A stretch of DNA of 64,000 nt. Source: Pirellulaceae bacterium (GTDB taxonomy: Bacteria; Planctomycetota; Planctomycetia; Pirellulales; Pirellulaceae). The number at the start of each line of letters is the position of its first letter. Position 1 is the first letter of the stretch. The translations under genes and the position numbers were made by a program. A model generated the notes under the pieces. That model was not told where the DNA came from, did no database searches, and saw nothing but the letters and a program-made list of their open reading frames with translations. Of this stretch, positions 42,586 through 52,111 are shown one piece after another. Location: NCBI GenBank assembly GCA_026004795.1, contig BPJV01000012.1:1-64000 (forward strand), in the 5' to 3' direction.

Positions 42586-43614
42586 TCACGAGGCTTCCAC
42601 CGGCGTTTCTTGACGAACGATGCGGAAACCGAGATCTTCGATCATCTGGTAGTCGGCTTCAGGCAATTGTCCTTTCGTCGTCAAGTAGTCACCCACGAAG
42701 ATGCTGTTGGCTACGTACAAGCCAAGGGGCTGCAGCGATCGCAAGTGCTTTTCCCTTCCCCCGGCGATGCGCAGTTCCGACGACGGGTTGACAAACCGCA
42801 TCATGCACAGTCCCCGTAAACAGTCCTGCGGGCGCAACGAGGGCACTTCTTCCAGAGGCGTGCCTGGGATTTGATGGAGGAAGTTAAGTGGGATGGATTC
42901 CACCTGTAGTCTGCGCAGTTCCATGGCCATGGCGACCAGATCCGTGGGCGATTCGCCCATACCCATGATGCCACCGCTGCACAACTCCAAGCCTGCTTCC
43001 CGCACTGCCTGCAAGGTAGCAACACGATCCTGGTAGCCATGGGTGGTGCAGATTTTCTCGTAATGCTGATCGCTGGTGTTCAAGTTATGGTTGACGCGGT
43101 CGACGCCGCATTGCTTCAATCTCTGCGCTTGCTCGACATTCAACAGCCCCAGGCAGGCGCATACTTTCAGGTCGTACTGCGCCTTGATCTTGGGAACGAT
43201 CTCCTCGACGCACTGCAATTCGCGTTCCGTAGGTGCCCGCCCGCTGATGACTAAACAATAGGTCTTGCTCTGCCGCTCGGCAGCCGCCTGGGCACCAGCC
43301 AGCAACTGCTCGGTGGACAGCATCTTATACTTGGGAATCGGCGCCTTGGAGATCTTGCTTTGCGAGCAATAATTGCAATCCTCAGGACACAATCCGCTTT
43401 TGGCATTAACGAGAAAATAAAGCTGCACATCATTGCCGAAATAGTGCCGTCGGAGACGATAAGCGGCAGCAATGACGTCCAACAGTTCTTCGTCGCTGCT
43501 ACGTAGAATCTCTTCCGCCTGGTCCGCCCCCAGCGGCTCGCCACGGAGAACATCTTCCGCCCACTGCATCCATCGCGATGGCGCCGGCGACGCCATTCCT
43601 TCACTCACGATCAT
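42586..43614 (-). CDS. bioB: Biotin synthase
   Basis: A 342-residue radical-SAM enzyme that inserts sulfur into dethiobiotin. The CxxxCxxC motif is CPEDCNYC (C76, C80, C83); further BioB signatures are YCLVISGRAPTERE, ACLGLLNVEQAQRLKQCGVD, YNHNLNTS-like VNHNLNTSDQHYEKICTTH, and SGGIMGMGE. The Arg of the [2Fe-2S] cluster site (ELRIAGGRE) is present. I start at ATG 43614; ATG 43623 is three codons upstream, and the longer open frame to 43941 is not convincing. No other bio genes are nearby. Confidence 0.94.
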   Translation of the reverse strand: MIVSEGMASPAPSRWMQWAEDVLRGEPLGADQAEEILRSSDEELLDVIAAAYRLRRHYFGNDVQLYFLVNAKSGLCPEDCNYCSQSKISKAPIPKYKMLSTEQLLAGAQAAAERQSKTYCLVISGRAPTERELQCVEEIVPKIKAQYDLKVCACLGLLNVEQAQRLKQCGVDRVNHNLNTSDQHYEKICTTHGYQDRVATLQAVREAGLELCSGGIMGMGESPTDLVAMAMELRRLQVESIPLNFLHQIPGTPLEEVPSLRPQDCLRGLCMMRFVNPSSELRIAGGREKHLRSLQPLGLYVANSIFVGDYLTTKGQLPEADYQMIEDLGFRIVRQETPVEAS

Positions 43615-43861
43615 GGTCACCATCTTAGTCAGAATTGAGAACCGTTGTCCGCCACCCCTATTTGCGGTGGCGAGTATGATAAACCTTATGGGGAAGGCCG
43701 ATGCGCTGGATCCCACTCCGGCCATCCGGCTATCCTTGGGAGCAGCTCCTTCGATAAGGTTGGTCGCACGTCGCACCGAGACCCATTCGCTCCGCGCCGT
43801 TGAGCGGGGCACAGGTCGACACAATCCTACTCGATTCCGCTCTGTAGTGGGAGGCATGTTG

Positions 43862-44482
43862 ATGAGTACCTTTGAGGAAACAGACCGCTTGGTTGGCAGC
43901 AAGGTTGCTCGCCGCCACGTGCCCCAGCCGACGGCACACAACTGCCTGGTCCGCGTCGGTTGCTATGGGCAGGTCGGTCGGTTTCGGGTGGTGGATCCCT
44001 CCTTGTATTTGCGTCGCGGGGATCGCGTTGCATGTCGGACCGCGCGCGGTTTGGAAGTAGGGCAGGTTCTAAACTCCGATTTGGACCATCAAGATGGTGC
44101 GCGTGTCGACGGACAATTGCTGCGAAAACTCGATGCTGCAGACCGTCTGCTATGGGACGAATTGCAGCGTCTGGCAATTGCAACGTTGGAGGCTGGCCGC
44201 CGATGGCTGGCTCAGGAGAACAGCGATGCCGTGCTGATCGAAGTAGAACCCTTGCTGGATGGACGCACCCTCTACTTCCATTTCCTGAGCGACGTGCCGG
44301 ATGCCGTTCAGATCGAACTGCAGAAGCTGACCGACATCTTCGAACAACAGGTTGCCAAGAGCGGTCTGACACAGCAGCTGGAGGTGGGGTGCGGACCAGG
44401 ATGCGGTACCAGCGACGCGGCAGGCTGCGGAACCACTTCCGGTGGGTGCGCCGTCTGCGTTCGGTCCTCCACATGCCATTGA
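43862..44482 (+). CDS. PSP1-like protein with cysteine-rich tail
   Basis: A 206-residue relative of the PSP1 protein at 35745: it has the signature RGDRVACRTARGLEVGQVL and a following domain (LLDGRTLYFHFLSDVPDAVQ) that matches the PSP1 region in outline. The RicT cysteine pairs are absent; instead the C terminus is a Gly/Cys-rich tail (CGPGCGTSDAAGCG, then more Cys to the end; eight cysteines in about 35 residues). I start at ATG 43862, seven bases after GGGAGG. It is transcribed with the ATPase gene 36 bases downstream. Confidence 0.75.
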   Translation: MSTFEETDRLVGSKVARRHVPQPTAHNCLVRVGCYGQVGRFRVVDPSLYLRRGDRVACRTARGLEVGQVLNSDLDHQDGARVDGQLLRKLDAADRLLWDELQRLAIATLEAGRRWLAQENSDAVLIEVEPLLDGRTLYFHFLSDVPDAVQIELQKLTDIFEQQVAKSGLTQQLEVGCGPGCGTSDAAGCGTTSGGCAVCVRSSTCH

Positions 44483-44518
44483 CCACCGCACTCTGGCCCG
44501 CGAACTCCAGGAATCACC

Positions 44519-47047
44519 ATGTCCGTGCGCTACGATTACGAAAAACCCGCCTCCTTTTATCTGGGAAAAAAGTTTGACCTCACCACAGGTACCGAACTAC
44601 CGGAAAAACTTCTGTACGACGCTCATGACCTGACGACCCACGGCATGTGTGTGGGAATGACGGGAAGTGGCAAAACAGGACTTTGCATTTCATTGCTCGA
44701 AGAAGCGGCATTGGATGGCGTTCCCGTAATCGCAGTCGATCCCAAAGGGGACATCGGTAACCTAGCGCTGACGTTTCCACGATTGCGACCAGAGGATTTC
44801 GCCCCCTGGATTGATCCGGGACAGGCGACCGCGGCCGGCCAATCCGTGGAAGAATTCGCCGCTCAAGAGGCGAGAAAATGGCGCGCTGGATTGGCCCGCT
44901 ATGATCAGGATGGACGGCGGATCAGCAAGCTGCGCGAAGCGGCGGAGGTGACCATTTATACCCCCGGGAGTTCCGCGGGGGTTCCCCTAACCGTCCTCAA
45001 AGGCTTTGCGGCGCCGCACCCCAAAGTCCTGGCTGACAGCGATAGCTATCGCGACCGACTATCCGGGACCGCCGCGGGGATCCTCAGCATCTTGGGGATT
45101 GATGCTGATCCGGTCACCAGTCGCGAGCATATTTTGTTGACGAACATTCTCGACGCAGCGTGGAAGAAAGGCCGGGACCTGGATCTGCCGCAATTGATCG
45201 CTGCGATCCATCACCCGCCGCTGGACCGTGTCGGGGTATTCGATCTGGAAAGCTTCTACCCGACGACTCAGCGGGTGGAGTTGGCGATGCGCATGAACAA
45301 CTTGTTGGCCAGCCCCGCGCTTGCCGGATGGCTGGAAGGCCAGTCGCTGGACGTCGGCAAGTTGCTGTACACGGCGGACGGAAAGCCGCGAGTGTCGGTG
45401 ATCTCCATCGCTCACCTGGATGATACGCAACGGATGTTTTTCGTCACGTTGCTGCTGACCGAGTTATTGGCGTGGATGCGTTCTCAGGCGGGGACCAGTA
45501 CTCTCCGAGCCATCTTCTACATGGACGAAGTGTACGGCTACTTCCCGCCCACTGCCAAACCGCCGTGCAAGCCGCTGATGATGACGTTGCTGAAGCAAGC
45601 ACGAGCGTTCGGGCTGGGGATTTTGCTGGCCACGCAAAACCCTGTGGACCTCGACTACAAAGGGCTTTCCAACATTGGAACCTGGTTCATCGGGCGACTG
45701 CAAACCGAGCGCGACAAGGCGCGAGTGATGGAAGGTTTGGAGGGCGTGGCCGCTCACGCTGGGGAGCAGTTTTCGCGGCCAGAAATGGAACGCCTCTTGG
45801 CAGGGCTCGGTAGTCGCGTTTTTCTGATGAACAATGTGCATGAGGTAGGACAAACGATCTTTCACTCGCGTTGGGCGATGTCCTATCTGCGCGGACCACT
45901 CAATCGGGAGGAGATTCGCCGTCTGATGCATTCATCCGGCAGCGAAAGCGGTGCTATATCGCCGCCAGCCGGCGGTGGCCAACCGCATGCCCCAACTTTG
46001 TCGACGGCCAGCAACACCAGTGGTGCAATTCCTTCCTTCGTTGCGGCGGATGGCACGGAGAAAAAGGAGAATGAGTTGTTGGCAGCCCGTCCGGTGATTC
46101 CCGGAGACGTGCCACAGCGCTTTTGTCGACCGACGCTGACGACCGTCGAGGGCACCCCCGTTGTCTATCGCCCGGCTCTGGTAGGCATGGCTTGCTGCCA
46201 TTACGTACGACAATCTGCCGCGCTGGATACGTGGCTCGACCGCCTGCTCATCACACCGGCCTCTCCCGAAGTGCCAGAACGCCCCTGGGAAAAGGCGAAG
46301 GTATGCGCATCTCAGCAGATTTCACTAGATAAAAACCCCATGCCAGGGGCGAGCTTTGAATCGCCGCCTGCTGAACTTCTCAACGCCCGCCACTACCGAC
46401 GCTGGAAGAGTGAGTTGCGGGATTATATTTACCGCAACTTGCCGTTGGAGCTGTATTACTGCCCAGAACTTGACGCGTGGAGTGCCCCGTTCCAGAGCGA
46501 ATGGGAAGCGAGGTTGCACTGGCAACAGAAAATGCGGGAACACCGCGATACCGAACGTGAACGGATCCTGGACCGCTACGCGAACAAGCTGGAGGCACTG
46601 CGGCGGCGCATTCGGGCAGCCGAGCAACGGTTGGAACGCGAACGAGCGCAGTATAAGCAGGCTCAGTTGTCTACGGTCCTAAGCATTGGCCAGACGGTTC
46701 TCGGTGCTTTGTTGGGCAACAAAGTCCGCTCGCGGGCGGCCACGGCCACTCGTGGGTTGGGCCGCACATCGCAGCAAAAAGTCGATGTTCGCCATGCTGC
46801 GGAATCGTTGGAACAACTGCAAGCGGAATTGCTGGAATTGGACCAGCAGTGCCAACAGGAACTGGATGACCTGGCCCAACGATTTGCGTTGCACAATCTG
46901 CCGGTCAAAAAAGTTTCCATCGCCTGCCGCAAAGGGGACATGCGTATCGATCTGGTAGGCCTCCTGTGGCTCCCGTGGACCTTTACCGCCAACGGTCCTA
47001 ACAAACCGTTGATTTCGTGGCCGACCACCCATGGGAGTACCGATTAA
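44519..47047 (+). CDS. HerA/DUF853-like ATPase
   Basis: An 842-residue P-loop ATPase of the HerA/FtsK-related group (helicase HerA central-domain/DUF853-like). Walker A is GMTGSGKTG (46-54); VPVIAVDPKGDIGNLAL follows in the usual place, and Walker B is AIFYMDEVYGYF (about 335-346) with LLATQNPVDLDYKGLSNIG as the sensor region. A coiled-coil segment near residues 680-770 (ERILDRYANKLEALRRRIRA, and ESLEQLQAELLELDQQCQQE) precedes a small beta-rich end. Members couple ATP hydrolysis to DNA movement, but the biological role of this type is not settled. Its last 339 coding bases are duplicated at 58263-58603. Confidence 0.85.
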   Translation: MSVRYDYEKPASFYLGKKFDLTTGTELPEKLLYDAHDLTTHGMCVGMTGSGKTGLCISLLEEAALDGVPVIAVDPKGDIGNLALTFPRLRPEDFAPWIDPGQATAAGQSVEEFAAQEARKWRAGLARYDQDGRRISKLREAAEVTIYTPGSSAGVPLTVLKGFAAPHPKVLADSDSYRDRLSGTAAGILSILGIDADPVTSREHILLTNILDAAWKKGRDLDLPQLIAAIHHPPLDRVGVFDLESFYPTTQRVELAMRMNNLLASPALAGWLEGQSLDVGKLLYTADGKPRVSVISIAHLDDTQRMFFVTLLLTELLAWMRSQAGTSTLRAIFYMDEVYGYFPPTAKPPCKPLMMTLLKQARAFGLGILLATQNPVDLDYKGLSNIGTWFIGRLQTERDKARVMEGLEGVAAHAGEQFSRPEMERLLAGLGSRVFLMNNVHEVGQTIFHSRWAMSYLRGPLNREEIRRLMHSSGSESGAISPPAGGGQPHAPTLSTASNTSGAIPSFVAADGTEKKENELLAARPVIPGDVPQRFCRPTLTTVEGTPVVYRPALVGMACCHYVRQSAALDTWLDRLLITPASPEVPERPWEKAKVCASQQISLDKNPMPGASFESPPAELLNARHYRRWKSELRDYIYRNLPLELYYCPELDAWSAPFQSEWEARLHWQQKMREHRDTERERILDRYANKLEALRRRIRAAEQRLERERAQYKQAQLSTVLSIGQTVLGALLGNKVRSRAATATRGLGRTSQQKVDVRHAAESLEQLQAELLELDQQCQQELDDLAQRFALHNLPVKKVSIACRKGDMRIDLVGLLWLPWTFTANGPNKPLISWPTTHGSTD

Positions 47048-47159
47048 GCCATGCCCCGCGGGCGTTGTTAATCCCCCGAGAGTCCAATCGATGATTCTAG
47101 TCGATATCGTCCCACGACAGTTGCGACAGATCGATGGGCTGGCACGCAACTTGCCCTAG
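46709..47159. repeat. Left copy of a ~450-bp direct repeat flanking the metal island
   Basis: This stretch (end of the ATPase gene, its 3' flank, and the last 21 codons of an XRE-type gene on the minus strand) recurs at 58263-58715 with about 13 substitutions and one or two single-base indels. The left copy completes the ATPase gene; the right copy completes the XRE gene. It stops exactly where the IS3 remnant begins (gggttggttccc at 47159). Confidence 0.92.
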
Positions 47160-47860
47160 GGTTGGTTCCCAAAAACAGGACCGAGAGTTGCGAGGGTCTA
47201 ACTGCATGAATTCGGGTAGGAGGACTCTCATGAGTAGAAAGCGGCACACTCCGGAGCAGATCATCATGTAGCTGCGGGAGGCGGATGCGATGTTGACGGC
47301 TGGGAAGACGATCGGCCAGATAGGCCAAACGTTGGAGAAGAGCAAGGGGGAAGTGGCAACGCGGCACGAATGGGCAGCAACGCGCCGCGTTAGTCGCGGT
47401 GCAAAGGAAAGCCGAGGAGGTCAAGCCGCTGAAGGAGCTTGAGGAGGAGAACAAGCAGCTGAAGCGACTGCTGGCCTACACGGAATTGGACAAGCTGTTT
47501 TTGAAAGAAGCCTGGGAAAGAAACTCTTACGTGTGACTGTAGCTCGCCGGCTCAGCATCCGACAAGGTACGGTCCGGCGCTGGACTGGTGGCCCGACAAC
47601 TGAAGAAAAGCCCGGCGCGGCGTGGTCAGACGGTCGCGCATGTGTAGATGTGAGCGAACTTTTCGCAGCTTTGGGCATGTCGTGTGCTTGTTCAACCTCG
47701 GAGCACTCAGCGCTTTCAGGCGAAAGAAGACTCCCCAGAGGAGAAGAACTGGTGCCCCGCATACAGGAATTGAGGCGGCAGTATCCGCGTGATGGTTATC
47801 GCATGATCACCGTGAAATTACGTCAGAAAGGTTGGTCCGTAAACTTCCAGAAGGGGCGAT
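47159..47860 (+). mobile_element. Truncated, degenerate IS3-family element (left)
   Basis: Homologous to the 5' 700 bases of the element at 56915: both open with gggttggttcccaaaaacag, then an OrfA start with AGGAGGA upstream (ATG 47230, MSRKRHTPEQII) and later an OrfB-like stretch (RQYPRDGYRMITVKLRQKGW). OrfA is stopped by TAG after 13 codons and several frameshifts follow. The transposase catalytic part is missing; homology ends near 47860. Confidence 0.8.
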
Positions 47861-48085
47861 CACACCTACCAGTAGTGGAATTCGCCAGAATTCCCATGCA
47901 CCCTCACGCTCGCTTTCCGCAAACTCGCGGCCGAGCCGACAAAACGCAGAGGACACAGATAGTCACAGAAAGCGGCGGGAGAAGATAAAAAATCGGGGAC
48001 GGAAGAAAGGTAAGGCCCGCTGGTGCGGCGGGCTTCTCGGTGAACGTTGTGCCATTGCCAACCGGGAAGAGTTCGCGGCGTGAAT
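47861..48085. other. Junction segment between IS remnant and cusA-like gene
   Basis: About 225 bases. Around 47944-47970 it carries gcagaggacacagatagtca, a decayed copy of the same CACAGAGG-type simple repeat that is tandem in the gene at 2305-2780. A GC hairpin lies at 48015-48033. Confidence 0.5.
48015..48033 (-). terminator. Possible terminator of the metal-efflux operon
   Basis: Six-bp arms gcccgc (48015-48020) and gcgggc (48028-48033) around a seven-base loop, 52 bases past the stop of the cusA-like gene. On the minus strand the following bases are only moderately T-rich, so termination is weakly supported. Confidence 0.35.
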
Positions 48086-51000
48086 TCAGTCCGCATGTTC
48101 GGCGAATCGTTCGTCTCGGATCCCAAGCCGCAGTTTCCACTCTTGGATCGCGCAAAACAGGACCGGGACGACGAACATGGTCAATACCTCTACGGTCATT
48201 CCGCCGAAACTGGGAATGGCCATGGGCACCATGATGTCCGATCCGCGTCCGGTCGAGGTGAGCACGGGGATCAGCGCGAGAACCGTGGTCGCCGTGGTCA
48301 TGAGCGCCGGGCGCACACGACGGCGGCCGGCCAGCAAGGTGGCGTGCCGCGCGTCCTCAGCCGTTTCGATCTTCAGCCTTCGGAAACTCTGGTCCAAATA
48401 CGTGCCGATCACCACGCCGTCATCGGAAGCGATGCCGAACAGGGCCAGGAAGCCGACCCAGACTGCGACACTCAGGTTGATAGCATGGATCTGAAACAGC
48501 TCTCGGATGTCGGTGTCGAACACACTGAAGTTCAGAAACCAAGGTTGAGCGTAGAGCCAGATCATCAGAAAGCCGCCAGCCCAGGCGACGCCAATGCCAC
48601 TGAATACGATCCCTGCGGTCATGACAGATCGAAAATTCAAATACAGGATCATGAAGATGACAAATAGTGCGATGGGCAGGATGAGCGCCAGCGTTTTTTG
48701 GGAACGGATCTGGTTTTCATAATTGCCGGCAAAGCGGTAGGAAACGCCGGCCGGCAGCACCAGTTCTCCGCTTTCAATCTTTTGCTGGAGAAATTGTTGG
48801 CAATCTTCGACAACGTCGACCTCAGCGTATTCCGGCTTCTTGTCGAACAGGACGTAGCCGAGCAGGAAGGTGTCTTCACTCTTGAGAACTTGTGGTCCGC
48901 GAACATAACGGATCCTGGCTAGCTGCTCCAAAGGAATCTGCACGCCGTCGGGAGTGGGCACGAGGATACGGCCCAACGTTTCGATTTGGTTACGCAGCTC
49001 GCGCATGTACCGGACACGGACGGGATAGCGCTCGCGGCCTTCGACAGTCGTGGTGATCCGTTTGCCGCCTATGGCGACCTCGATCACATCTTGGACGCTG
49101 CGAATGTGCAGCCCGTAGCGTTGGATTTCATCGCGATCGATATCGATTTCAATGTAGGGTTTACCAACGATACGATCGGCGATGACCGCCGAGGCTTCCA
49201 CACTGGGCACCTGTTTCAAGAATCGTTCCAGCTCCAACGACACCCGCTCGATAGTTTCCAGATCGGGGCCGCGCACCTTGATGCCCATGGGTGCCCGCAT
49301 GCCGCTCTGCAGCATGACGATTCGTGCGGCAATCGGTTGCAGCTTCGGGGCGGAAGTCGTGCCGGGCACCTGAGCGGTGCGGGTGATTTCTTTCCAAATG
49401 TCGTCGGGGGAACGGATGTGATCGCGCCACAACCGAAACGGGCGGCCATGCGGGTCTTCGATCAAGTTGCCGCTTTCGTCCCGCACGAACTGTCCCGCAT
49501 CGACGTCAAAGCGGTACTTGATCCGATGGCCATCTTTGTCGACGGCATACTCGGGTTTGTACGAGATGACTGTTTCGATCATCGAGATGGGAGCGGGGTC
49601 GAGGGGACTTTCGACTCGCCCCAGCTTACCGACCACCAGATCGACTTCAGGGATGGCGGAAATGGCCTGGTTCTGCAACTGCAGCACGTCGAGCGCTTCG
49701 CCGATCGAAGCATGAGGCATGGTGGTCGGCATGTACAAGAACGAGCCTTCGTCCAGAGGCGGCATGAATTCGCGGCCGAGTCCCGGGAACTTCTGGCTGG
49801 TCCACTGCCACACGACGGATTGGGTTACCTTCTCCGCACCGATTCCGATGCGCGTTGCTACCGCCGGAACGAACGAGAACACGTTGGCGAAACCGAGCCA
49901 CGCGCAGAGGCCAGCGACCAGCAGCAGAAGCGGAGCGGAAAGGAATAACAACTTGTGACGCAAGGCCCAACGCAACACTGGGGCGTAGATGAAATACTGG
50001 AAGACTTGAAAGAAGGCCAGCAGCCCGCCGATCAACACGAACACGAATACCAGGTTTCTCCAAACGCCCTTATCCGGCCCCAGCGGGGACCATTCATCGC
50101 TGAGCATAACGATCACCAGCGCGAACGCTGCGGCATTCGCAACTACAGGCCCCAGACGCCGCCAACGCGGAGACAGCGAGTCGGCCACCCACAGGTAGGC
50201 GGCCCAGCCCAGTGCCAGGCCAGCCATCCAGTACCAGCCAATGGCCACAGCGGCGACCGCGCCCAGAATGGCCAAGGCGCCGGACAGCACCCGCTTGCCC
50301 CGCCCCGGACGCAAGCGGGTGGTGAACAACAAGTGGGCCGCGGGCGGAATGATGGTCAGCGCCACGATCACCGACGCAATCAGGGCGAAAGTCTTGGTGA
50401 ACGCCAGTGGTCGAAACAGTTTGCCTTCCGGTCCGGTCATGGTGAACACGGGCAGGAAACCGACCACGGTGGTCGACACGGCCGTCAACACCGCACTACC
50501 GACTTCGCTGGACGCGCGATAGACGACATGCAGCCGGTTTTCGTCTTCGGCCGCCTCATCGAGATGTTTCAGAATGTTTTCGCACAGCACGATGCCCATA
50601 TCCACCATCGTTCCGATGGCAATGGCAATGCCGGACAGGGCCACGATATTCGCGTCCACGCCAAACAATTTCATGGCGATGAAGCACATCAGCACGGCCA
50701 ATGGAAGCAAGCTGCTGATGAGCAAGGAGCTGCGCAAGTGCCAAACGGAAATGATGATTACCAGGATGGTTACCAGAATTTCCTCAAGCAGCGCTTTGTT
50801 CAGCGTGCCGAGTGTCTCATAGATCAGGCCGGTACGATCGTAGAAAGGGACGACCTTGACCTGGCTGAGGTTGGCCCAGGCGGGCCACTGGTCGCGGGCG
50901 ATGCTGCGCAGGTGCTGCGTCCATGCGTCGTGATTGGGCAGCGACTCGTCGAACGCTTCAAAGCCATGTCGCGTGGCGTATTGTTCGATTTCCGTGCGCG

Positions 51001-52111
51001 ATACGCGATCCCAGTCGAACACGACGTGCGTTGGCAGGCCGGGTTCGATTTCGGCGATCTTCGCTTTGACGTTCTTGATCGCCTGCAGCGGGTTGTATCC
51101 ATAACGCACGACTACCACGCCGCCGACCGATTCTGCCCCGCCCTTGTCGAGCGCCCCACGGCGCAAGGCGGGGCCTATCGTCACATGGGCGACGTCCTTG
51201 ATCGCGATGGGCACGTTGTCGGACGATTTCAAGACGATCTTTTCGATGTCTTCCAGTCGCTTGATGAACCCCAGTCCCCGAACGATGTATTCGGCTCGAT
51301 TGACTTCGATGGTCCGGGCGCCGACATCGACGTTCGACATCCGGACCGCGTTGTAGATCTGATTGAGCGTCACGCCGTGAGCCCGCATGGCGTCGGGATC
51401 GACGTCGATCTGGTATTCCAGCACGAAACCGCCAACCGACGCGACTTCGCTGATTCCCTCCGCCGAGGCGAGGGCGTAGCGCACCGTCCAGTCCTGGATC
51501 GATCGCAGTTCATGCAGATCGAATCCGCCAATCGGTTGGCCATCCGGATCGCGGCCTTCCAACGTGTACCAGAAAATCTGTCCGAGAGCCGTGGCGTCTG
51601 GACCGAGAGCTGGCTGGACACCTTCGGGGAGCGTTCCGGCGGGCAGGCTATTGAGTTTTTCCAACACGCGCGAACGCGACCAGTAGAACTCGGCCCGTTC
51701 GTTGAAGATGACGTAGATCGAGGAGAACCCGAAGAACGAATAGCTGCGAATCGTCTTGACCTCAGGGATGCCCAGCAGCGCCACGGTCAGTGGATAGGTG
51801 ATCTGATCCTCGACATCCTGCGGCGAACGGCCCATCCACTCGGTGAATACGATCTGCTGGTTTTCGCCGATGTCGGGGATTGCATCCACGGGCACGGGGC
51901 TTCGCAGCATTCCCGCTACATCCCAGTCGAAAGGGGCCGTGTAGATTCCTGCGGCGACGATGGCCAGCGTCAACAGCACCACCACGACCTTCTGCTTCAG
52001 GCAGAAATACATGACTCGGTCGAGCAGTGTTGTGGGTTCAGCGTCCGCCTTGGCTTGCGACGGGCCGCTCGGTGGTTCAACTCGATCGGCTGGTGAGGTC
52101 GCATCAGTCAT
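48086..52111 (-). CDS. CusA-like heavy-metal RND efflux pump, enlarged
   Basis: A 1341-residue HME-RND transporter, inner-membrane part of a tripartite copper/silver-type exporter. Family motifs: the N-terminal VDAIPDIGENQQIVFTEW, the proton-relay helix GIAIAIGTMVDMGIVLCEN, PGLGREFMPPLDEGSFLYMP, and SGMRAPMGIKVRG. It is about 300 residues longer than E. coli CusA: extra membrane helices lie between helices 6 and 7 (about residues 600-730) and soluble inserts occur in the porter region. ATG 52111 overlaps the end of the cusB-like gene by eight bases. Copper or silver is the likeliest substrate given the partner proteins; cobalt/zinc/cadmium cannot be excluded. Confidence 0.9.
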   Translation of the reverse strand: MTDATSPADRVEPPSGPSQAKADAEPTTLLDRVMYFCLKQKVVVVLLTLAIVAAGIYTAPFDWDVAGMLRSPVPVDAIPDIGENQQIVFTEWMGRSPQDVEDQITYPLTVALLGIPEVKTIRSYSFFGFSSIYVIFNERAEFYWSRSRVLEKLNSLPAGTLPEGVQPALGPDATALGQIFWYTLEGRDPDGQPIGGFDLHELRSIQDWTVRYALASAEGISEVASVGGFVLEYQIDVDPDAMRAHGVTLNQIYNAVRMSNVDVGARTIEVNRAEYIVRGLGFIKRLEDIEKIVLKSSDNVPIAIKDVAHVTIGPALRRGALDKGGAESVGGVVVVRYGYNPLQAIKNVKAKIAEIEPGLPTHVVFDWDRVSRTEIEQYATRHGFEAFDESLPNHDAWTQHLRSIARDQWPAWANLSQVKVVPFYDRTGLIYETLGTLNKALLEEILVTILVIIISVWHLRSSLLISSLLPLAVLMCFIAMKLFGVDANIVALSGIAIAIGTMVDMGIVLCENILKHLDEAAEDENRLHVVYRASSEVGSAVLTAVSTTVVGFLPVFTMTGPEGKLFRPLAFTKTFALIASVIVALTIIPPAAHLLFTTRLRPGRGKRVLSGALAILGAVAAVAIGWYWMAGLALGWAAYLWVADSLSPRWRRLGPVVANAAAFALVIVMLSDEWSPLGPDKGVWRNLVFVFVLIGGLLAFFQVFQYFIYAPVLRWALRHKLLFLSAPLLLLVAGLCAWLGFANVFSFVPAVATRIGIGAEKVTQSVVWQWTSQKFPGLGREFMPPLDEGSFLYMPTTMPHASIGEALDVLQLQNQAISAIPEVDLVVGKLGRVESPLDPAPISMIETVISYKPEYAVDKDGHRIKYRFDVDAGQFVRDESGNLIEDPHGRPFRLWRDHIRSPDDIWKEITRTAQVPGTTSAPKLQPIAARIVMLQSGMRAPMGIKVRGPDLETIERVSLELERFLKQVPSVEASAVIADRIVGKPYIEIDIDRDEIQRYGLHIRSVQDVIEVAIGGKRITTTVEGRERYPVRVRYMRELRNQIETLGRILVPTPDGVQIPLEQLARIRYVRGPQVLKSEDTFLLGYVLFDKKPEYAEVDVVEDCQQFLQQKIESGELVLPAGVSYRFAGNYENQIRSQKTLALILPIALFVIFMILYLNFRSVMTAGIVFSGIGVAWAGGFLMIWLYAQPWFLNFSVFDTDIRELFQIHAINLSVAVWVGFLALFGIASDDGVVIGTYLDQSFRRLKIETAEDARHATLLAGRRRVRPALMTTATTVLALIPVLTSTGRGSDIMVPMAIPSFGGMTVEVLTMFVVPVLFCAIQEWKLRLGIRDERFAEHAD

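Noticed and set aside
49955-52096. Long plus-strand open frame of over 700 codons opposite the cusA-like gene
   Set aside because: It is the mirror of a well-conserved RND gene; composition is His/Arg/Gln-rich with no domain, a typical GC-rich shadow frame.
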